DNA of 64,000 bases from Cloacibacillus evryensis DSM 19522 (GTDB lineage: Bacteria; Synergistota; Synergistia; Synergistales; Synergistaceae). Below the pieces are notes generated by a model, which saw only the letters and a program-made list of their open reading frames with translations, ran no database searches and was not told where the DNA came from. A program made the position numbers and the translations under genes. Every line of letters starts with the position of its first letter. Position 1 is the stretch's first letter. Where the stretch lies: the NCBI RefSeq assembly GCF_000585335.1, contig NZ_KK073872.1:593501-657500 (forward strand), given 5' to 3'. Shown in pieces: positions 59,185 through 64,000 of the stretch.

Positions 59185-60300
59185 TTACCGCAGCGTGGCG
59201 GACGGCTGTTCCCTTGCGTCGCACGATCTCGTCATCAGCACCTGAAAAAGCTGGATGGCGCGGGAGCGGAAGGCACCGGCGCAGGAGAGCAGGTAGTAGC
59301 TCCACATGCGCTGGAAACGTTCGCCGTATCTTTCGGCAAAGGCCGGCCACGATTTCGTGAAATTACGATACCAGCTCATCAGGGTCTTGTCGTAATGGGC
59401 GCCGAGATTATGAAGGTCTTCTATTACAAAAAGCCCCTCCGCTGCCGACGCTATCTGTGCCGCCGAGGGTAGCGAGCCGTGGGGGAAGATGTATTTGTTG
59501 AGCCACCGGTCACAATTTATGCCTGAGGTATTGCCTCCGATCGTGTGCAGCAGAAAGATGCCGTTTTTTCGCAGGACGCGGTGTACGACGTTCATATAAG
59601 AACGGAAATTTTTGCTGCCGACATGTTCAAACATCCCTACCGATACGACCTTGTCATACTCGCCGCTGATATCCCGGTAGTCGCATTCGATGAACTCGAC
59701 CGGCAGCCCCTTGCAGTCCTCCCGCGCGAAGGCCAGCTGCTCCCGCGATATATTGACGGCGGTCACACGGCAGCCGTAACGGGAGGCCATGTATTTCGAC
59801 AGGCCGCCCCACCCGCAGCCTATATCCAGGAGGCGGTCTCCCTCCTTCAGTTCGAGCTTCCCTGCGATCAGTTCCAGCTTGTTGACCTGGGCCGCGTCCA
59901 GGTCCGCGGTATCCTTGAAGTAGGCGCAGCTGTACTGGCGCAGAGGGTCGAGGAATGAGAAGAAAAAGTCGTTGCCGATGTCATAGTGTTCCTCCGCCGC
60001 CCTGTGGCTGCGGGAACGCGACTGCATGTTTATCAGCTTCATCGGCAGCAGCAGCAGCGCGTAACGCAGACTTCCCTTGATGTCGTACTCGACGCCGCAT
60101 TTTATGATCCGGCAGAGAAGCTCGTCCAGGCGTTTACAGTTCCACCAGCCGTCCATATATGCTTCGCCAAGGCCGAGGTTTTTCTCGGCGATAACGCGGC
60201 TGTAGAATTCTTCATTATTGACCTGGGGGTCCCATTCATGCGGCCCGTTTATCTCAATGCCGCAGACGGCCAATTTTTGTTGAATAGATAAAGGAAGCAT
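59185..60300 (-). CDS. cfa: Cyclopropane-fatty-acyl-phospholipid synthase
   Basis: A 371-aa SAM-dependent methyltransferase that adds a methylene bridge to unsaturated phospholipid chains. Landmarks: LGLGEAYMDGWWN, AEEHYDIGNDFFFSFLD, QYSCAYFKD, SAM site LLDIGCGWGGLSKYMA, SVGMFEHVG, LLHTIGGN (bicarbonate-site region) and YIFPHGSLPS. AGAGGTGA precedes ATG 60300. Full length relative to E. coli Cfa (382 aa). Suggests stress-responsive membrane remodelling. Confidence 0.96.
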   Translation of the reverse strand: MLPLSIQQKLAVCGIEINGPHEWDPQVNNEEFYSRVIAEKNLGLGEAYMDGWWNCKRLDELLCRIIKCGVEYDIKGSLRYALLLLPMKLINMQSRSRSHRAAEEHYDIGNDFFFSFLDPLRQYSCAYFKDTADLDAAQVNKLELIAGKLELKEGDRLLDIGCGWGGLSKYMASRYGCRVTAVNISREQLAFAREDCKGLPVEFIECDYRDISGEYDKVVSVGMFEHVGSKNFRSYMNVVHRVLRKNGIFLLHTIGGNTSGINCDRWLNKYIFPHGSLPSAAQIASAAEGLFVIEDLHNLGAHYDKTLMSWYRNFTKSWPAFAERYGERFQRMWSYYLLSCAGAFRSRAIQLFQVLMTRSCDAREQPSATLR

Positions 60301-60672
60301 ATAAAATCACCTCTGTCGATATGATATTTTTACCCCGGGGTTTCCCGCAATGCGCGAAAGAGGCGCGCTAAATATGTAATATTTAAATATATTATAGTCC
60401 TGACAGTCATCTGTAAAAAGAGAAGCGGCAAAGAAAAAATTGCGGAAAATATGGAAAAAAGTGAACAAAAACAAAGGCCGGAGCATACGCCAAGCGCATC
60501 ATTTAAAGCCCGGACAGAGCCGCCGCCTAAAACATCGGGCAGCACAGGCGTGGGAGGGCTGACTTTCATGCGTTTGCCCCGAGGCGGCTTCGTACCTATT
60601 GCACGGAATCATTTTTTAGTTATATACTACCTCTTCGGTAATATCTTGATTTATCGAAAAGAGGAAAGTGTA

Positions 60673-61017
60673 ATGCTAAGATATACGGCCCCGTTGATCC
60701 TTCTCTTTGTCTCCAACATCTTTATGACCTACGCTTGGTACGGCCATCTTAAATATGTCGGCGCGAAGCCGCTGATCGTGGCGATCCTCGTCAGTTGGGG
60801 CGTCGCCTTTTTTGAATACTGCTTTCAGGTGCCGGCGAACCGCATCGGGCACGCCGTCTATTCGCTGCCTCAGCTCAAAATCATGCAGGAGGTCATTACG
60901 ATGGCCATCTTCGCAGGTTTTTCATTCTTTGTGATGAAGGAAAAGCTTTCGCTCAATTATCTCTGGGCTTCGTTTTGTATGGTGGGGGCGGTATTCTTCA
61001 TTTTTCGCGGGAACTAG
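60673..61017 (+). CDS. DUF486/DMT-like small membrane protein
   Basis: A 114-aa protein with four hydrophobic spans. NIFMTYAWYGHLK, SWGVAFFEYCFQVPANRIGH and YSLPQLKIMQEVITM are characteristic of the DUF486 (DMT superfamily) proteins. ATG 60673 follows GAGGAAAG; the frame is open upstream to 60451 but that part is not protein-like. Function of the family is not established. A dispersed repeat starts two bases after its stop. Confidence 0.9.
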   Translation: MLRYTAPLILLFVSNIFMTYAWYGHLKYVGAKPLIVAILVSWGVAFFEYCFQVPANRIGHAVYSLPQLKIMQEVITMAIFAGFSFFVMKEKLSLNYLWASFCMVGAVFFIFRGN

Positions 61018-61018
61018 G

Positions 61019-61074
61019 GAAACGCTGATTAATTCGCTTCGTCATATAAAACCTGACGTATCGTCCGCTGATTA
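61019..61074 (+). repeat. 56-bp dispersed repeat, copy B
   Basis: Matches 28283-28338 with 4 differences in 56. Like copy A it begins within two bases of the upstream gene's stop codon. Downstream sequence differs: here a stem AGCCGA/TCGGCT (61084-61089 and 61110-61115) with inner GAAATC/GATTTC follows. Confidence 0.75.
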
Positions 61075-61137
61075 CGGCCAGAGAGCCGAAATCTTTGATT
61101 TCGTGCGAATCGGCTGGTAGTCCCATTGTTCTTATGG

Positions 61138-62049
61138 TCAGCTGTGACGTCTGTTTACCGTCCATACGCCGGATACGATCATTGCGCCGCCGAGAAACAG
61201 CCAAGGCGTGAAGCGTTCTCCGATGACGAAATAGGCGACGACGACTCCCACCAAAGGCTGTAAAAATTGGAATACCATCAGCTTGGCGACGGGGATATTC
61301 GCCGCCGCGTAATACCAAAAGACATAGGCGAGCCCGGAACATAAAAAGCCGAGGAAAGCGAGCGCCTCCCAGGTGCGCCGGCTGAAACCGGCCGATACCG
61401 AAATATCCGTGCCGGTCAGTGCGAGAGCCGGCAGGCACATCAGCACCGCGAAAAAAATCTCCCAGAATATCGTGAATACAGGCGGATACCGGTTCTCCTT
61501 AAACAGCCAGCGTGTAAGTACCATGAAGGCGGCCCAGTTGATAACGGAGAGCGATATCAGGAAATCACCGAAATTGTATGAAGATGCCCCGCGCGCGCCC
61601 TTTGTACCGAGCCCAAGAACGACCGTCACGCCAAGGAAGGCGAGAATTATCCCCAATATCCCAACGCGCGGGAGCCGTTCTTTTAAGAAGAAGCTGGCGA
61701 GCAGCGCTGTCATCGCCGGCGCCGCCGCCATCTGCCAATTAGCCGTCGCGCTGCCGGAGCTGCGCATCGCCACCGTCTGGATGCCGATATGAAAGAAAAA
61801 GCCCATAAAACCCATAAAAGCCAACACCAGGGCCTGACGGGGCGTCGGCAGCGCAAGTTCGCCGCAATACCAGGCGGTGGGAAGCAGCATCGCCAGCGAG
61901 AGCACGAAGCGCAGGAACATCACCAGCAGGGGGTCCGCCTGCTCCAGAGCGACCTTTGCCCCCGCGAAGCTGGCGCCCCAAAAAACTACCGTGAGCGTCG
62001 CGAGGATGTAGACTTGTAAAAAGCTCTCTTTTTTCATATCGGAAAACAT
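61138..62049 (-). CDS. EamA/DMT family transporter
   Basis: A 303-aa inner-membrane protein with ten spans in two EamA repeats: VFWGASFAGAKVALEQADPLL opens the first, and INWAAFMVLTRWLFKENRYPP with VPVAKLMVFQFLQPLVGVV (partly) marks the second. The family exports amino acids and metabolites. GGGGAGAA precedes ATG 62049 closely; an ATG at 62037 is an alternative. Monocistronic. Confidence 0.9.
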   Translation of the reverse strand: MFSDMKKESFLQVYILATLTVVFWGASFAGAKVALEQADPLLVMFLRFVLSLAMLLPTAWYCGELALPTPRQALVLAFMGFMGFFFHIGIQTVAMRSSGSATANWQMAAAPAMTALLASFFLKERLPRVGILGIILAFLGVTVVLGLGTKGARGASSYNFGDFLISLSVINWAAFMVLTRWLFKENRYPPVFTIFWEIFFAVLMCLPALALTGTDISVSAGFSRRTWEALAFLGFLCSGLAYVFWYYAAANIPVAKLMVFQFLQPLVGVVVAYFVIGERFTPWLFLGGAMIVSGVWTVNRRHS

Positions 62050-62110
62050 TTCTCCCCTGACATCCTAAATATATGTAAATTTGGAATCGTATGAAATACT
62101 ACGCTACAGT

Positions 62111-62362
62111 CTACATAACGTTGAATATTTTTTCAAGGACTATGTTTAACATACGGTATGTTTCAGCGCCTCTCCTAAATACAAAAATATTCAATAGGGC
62201 GCCATAGGCAAATGTCGCCGCCAGTGCAAATGACGCGTATAACAGTTTCGGTTCCACGATAAAGGAAAGCAGCAACGCTGAGGGCAGCAGGAAAACAGCC
62301 AGCGTTTTTATCTTGATCGTGCCAAAAGGTTTCTGTTCATATCTCATCGTTCTTGCCGTCAT
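62111..62362 (-). CDS. Small two-span membrane protein
   Basis: An 83-aa protein with two hydrophobic segments (about 22-40 and 43-61) and a basic N-terminus. Not recognised. It has an excellent ribosome site (GAGGAGG, 8 nt before ATG 62362), which makes it a likely real gene despite its size. It is divergent from the LysR gene and so a candidate target of it. Confidence 0.7.
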   Translation of the reverse strand: MTARTMRYEQKPFGTIKIKTLAVFLLPSALLLSFIVEPKLLYASFALAATFAYGALLNIFVFRRGAETYRMLNIVLEKIFNVM

Positions 62363-62473
62363 TGTAATTCCTCCTCAGTAAATTCAGGTTATTTTGTGAT
62401 GATCTGATTATGATATCTGTATATATTTTTGTCCAACAGAATCTTTTTTGTAAGTATCACAATATTTTTATTG

Positions 62474-62495
62474 TTGATATAATTATTTATATCAA
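62474..62495 (+). promoter_or_regulatory. Inverted repeat upstream of the LysR gene
   Basis: TTGATATAA (62474-62482) and TTATATCAA (62487-62495) form a perfect 9-bp inverted repeat with a 4-nt spacer, 22 nt before the LysR start. It contains the T-N11-A form expected for LysR-type binding sites and may mediate autoregulation. Confidence 0.55.
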
Positions 62496-62517
62496 TAATA
62501 ATATTGGAGTGATGGTG

Positions 62518-63447
62518 TTGAACCTACTGAATATGAGATATTTTATTGAGGCCGCGGAAACGCTGAATTTTACAAAAGCGGCAAACAACCTGAATATCTC
62601 ACAACAGGCGTTGAGCACGCACATCGCGGCTTTGGAAAGAGAACTGGATGCTGAACTGTTTATACGCAGCGTTCCCGTGACGCTGACGCAGGGCGGTTTG
62701 CTCTTCAAGAAATACGCCCAAAGGTTTCTGGATGAATACAGCTCAATGATACATGAGATGAACGATATAAAAGACGAGCGCAGAGGCGCCCTCTCCATCG
62801 GCATCGCCCATACGCGGGGGAGGATACTGCTTCCGAGGATACTTCCTCACTTTCAGAGGGCCTTCCCGAAGGTGGACATAAAAATCACGGAAGGAAGAAA
62901 CGACGAAATGCAAAAATCTCTGTCGGAGGGCAAACTTGAACTGCTTATATGCAAGCTGCCCGTCATCGGCGCGAACGTCAGGAGCGAGTTCTTTTACCAG
63001 GAAAAAGCTGTGCTTATGGTCTCCGACGCATTGCTTGAAAAATACTTCGGCGCGGAGAAAGATGCCGTAGCGAAAGAAATCGAGCGGACTGCCGACATAG
63101 GTCCGCTCGAAAAGCTGCCCTTCATGCTCCCGCACAGAGGTGATTTGATGCGCGCGGTCGCGGACGAACTGATCGGTAGGGCCGGTTTTATACCTGACAT
63201 AATCGTAGAGTCGGAGAACATAGAGACGCTGCTGGAAATGGCCGTCCGCGGCATCGGCGTCACATTCTATCCAAAGATGTTCATAGACTATTCAGGCTTC
63301 ATCAACTTTCCGGACGCTTTTCATATAATACCGCTAAATACGCCCGCGGCTGCATACTCTATGGGCTTCTGCTGTCCGAAAGAAAGATATCTATCCTTCG
63401 CCGCGAGGGAATTTATCCGGATCGCGAAGGAGAACATCCGTCTTTAA
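62518..63447 (+). CDS. LysR family transcriptional regulator
   Basis: A 309-aa LysR protein. The HTH is at about residues 1-60 (MRYFIEAAETLNFTKAANNL, SQQALSTHIAALERELDAELF). The substrate-binding domain begins at about 90 (GALSIGIAHTRGRILLPRIL). TTG 62518 is preferred because GGAG is 8 nt upstream; an ATG at 62512 is too close to that site. Divergent from the 83-aa membrane protein gene. Confidence 0.92.
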   Translation: MNLLNMRYFIEAAETLNFTKAANNLNISQQALSTHIAALERELDAELFIRSVPVTLTQGGLLFKKYAQRFLDEYSSMIHEMNDIKDERRGALSIGIAHTRGRILLPRILPHFQRAFPKVDIKITEGRNDEMQKSLSEGKLELLICKLPVIGANVRSEFFYQEKAVLMVSDALLEKYFGAEKDAVAKEIERTADIGPLEKLPFMLPHRGDLMRAVADELIGRAGFIPDIIVESENIETLLEMAVRGIGVTFYPKMFIDYSGFINFPDAFHIIPLNTPAAAYSMGFCCPKERYLSFAAREFIRIAKENIRL

Positions 63448-63594
63448 AGGCATGGCGGCCCTCTTAGAATATCTTCCCGCAAGCTGAACGCCATCCTTGC
63501 CTGCGATCGTACGTCCTGGTGATGGTGCGCCCCGCATTTCCGGAGACTCCGGAGAGAAATGCCCTTAACATGACACCCCCCCCCTCCAGCCTTA
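63448..63594. other. Convergent intergenic stretch
   Basis: Between the LysR and ElaA-like genes. It holds a short homopolymeric C-run (about 63576-63584, within CACCCCCCCCCTCC) and CGGAGACTCCG, an 11-bp palindrome. No ORF. Confidence 0.4.
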
Positions 63595-64000
63595 TCAATA
63601 TTTTTGATAGATCATATCCACATGGGGAATTCCGTCTTCAAGATAGACCTCGGAGATGCGCCTGAAGCCCAGTGATTCGTAAAAGCCGGTCAGATAATCT
63701 TGAGCGCCGATCTTTATCGTATTTTCGCCGAGAACGCCCGTCGCGAAGTCAATGGCCCGCTCCATCATTTCGCGCGCATAGCCGTGTCCGCGACATTCCC
63801 GCGCGACGGCGACGCGTCCCATCGCGAGAGTGTCATAAGTTGCGCCGGGTTTGAGTATGCGCATCGAGGCCGCGAGACGTCCCTCTTCGTCGTGACCGAT
63901 GAGCTGCCATGCCTGGCGGTCCGCGCCGTCAACGTCGGGATATGGGCAGCGCTGCTCAACGACAAAGATATCGCACCGCTGCACTAGAATGTCATAAAGT
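63595..64000 (-). CDS. ElaA-like GNAT acetyltransferase, 5'-truncated by window edge
   Basis: The frame runs off the window: codons upstream of the first GTG (63984) read LYDIL before VQRCDIFVVEQRCPYPDVDG, which is the conserved N-terminal block of ElaA. The acetyl-CoA loop is MGRVAVARECRGHGYAREMM, and KIGAQDYLTGFYESLGF follows. About 134 codons are visible of about 150 expected. Substrate unknown. Confidence 0.9.
   Translation of the reverse strand, partial: LYDILVQRCDIFVVEQRCPYPDVDGADRQAWQLIGHDEEGRLAASMRILKPGATYDTLAMGRVAVARECRGHGYAREMMERAIDFATGVLGENTIKIGAQDYLTGFYESLGFRRISEVYLEDGIPHVDMIYQKY

Noticed and set aside
1..64000. CRISPR arrays, tRNA or rRNA genes, insertion sequences
   Set aside because: I saw no evenly spaced repeats, no cloverleaf-like sequences, no rRNA stretches and no transposase or integrase gene; a tRNAscan or IS search could still find a missed one.

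Overview
The window looks like chromosome from an anaerobic, amino-acid-fermenting, diderm bacterium of the phylum Synergistota, close to Cloacibacillus or a relative. Four things point there. A secreted subtilase ends in what looks like a Synergist-CTERM sorting tail. There are two DUF3798 periplasmic proteins. A two-gene minimal SufC/SufB-like Fe-S system replaces a full suf operon. Peptidase, racemase, RidA and amino-acid catabolic genes are abundant. An outer-membrane TolC-type protein, an HlyD-type adaptor and SecG support a two-membrane cell. The genus is an inference; no rRNA or tRNA gene is present to fix it.

Layout. 1-7170: a DUF3798 periplasmic protein (5' end outside the window), an M24 Xaa-Pro-type peptidase, a double-domain ABC ATPase, two BPD_transp_2 permeases and a small anchored protein form one uptake and peptide-processing operon. 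7270-8736: a divergent pair, with UPF0178 and a wHTH protein on the minus strand and a YfcE phosphoesterase on the plus strand. 8164-18743: a long plus-strand housekeeping run (YfcE, GAF membrane protein, PHP phosphoesterase, threonine aldolase, PmbA, cell-wall amidase, GerMN protein, RNase PH, dITP pyrophosphatase, SecG, nicotinate phosphoribosyltransferase, L13, S9), closed by a clear terminator. 19076-20519: an autoregulated TetR gene and an acetyltransferase. 20738-24862: a glycine-betaine-type ABC importer followed by a BusR-like GntR-RCK_C regulator, suggesting c-di-AMP control of osmolyte uptake. 25047-27019: SmsC/SmsB Fe-S assembly pair. 27126-28281: corA with an upstream leader ORF and alternative hairpins. 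28540-34838: TetR, then HlyD, two ABC ATPases, an ABC-2 permease and TolC, an export system.

34839-35410 is a scar. It holds an exact 139-bp copy of the 3' end of a transporter gene found 6.3 kb downstream, next to a truncated, frameshifted PNPOx-like gene. 35411-41186: a GntR regulator and a second DUF3798 cluster (ornithine-cyclodeaminase-like enzyme, DUF3798, M24 and M20 peptidases). 41326-45166 (minus): amidohydrolase, RidA, Asp/Glu racemase and a YfcC-type transporter, divergent from a 971-aa BTAD-AAA-TPR regulator. 48389-50668: the subtilase. 50732-56472: EamA exporter, diguanylate cyclase, HD protein, MnmA and a FadR-type regulator. 56467-60300 (minus): cfa, then a P-type cation ATPase with its own promoter, a structured leader and an intrinsic terminator, which looks like a riboswitch. 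60673-64000: small DMT proteins, EamA, a LysR regulator and an ElaA-like acetyltransferase cut by the window end.

The main systems to follow up are the duplicated DUF3798/peptidase uptake clusters, the two leader RNAs (corA and the P-type ATPase), the BusR-like circuit, and the scar with its exact duplication. All functional calls come from reading the sequence; no database search was run.
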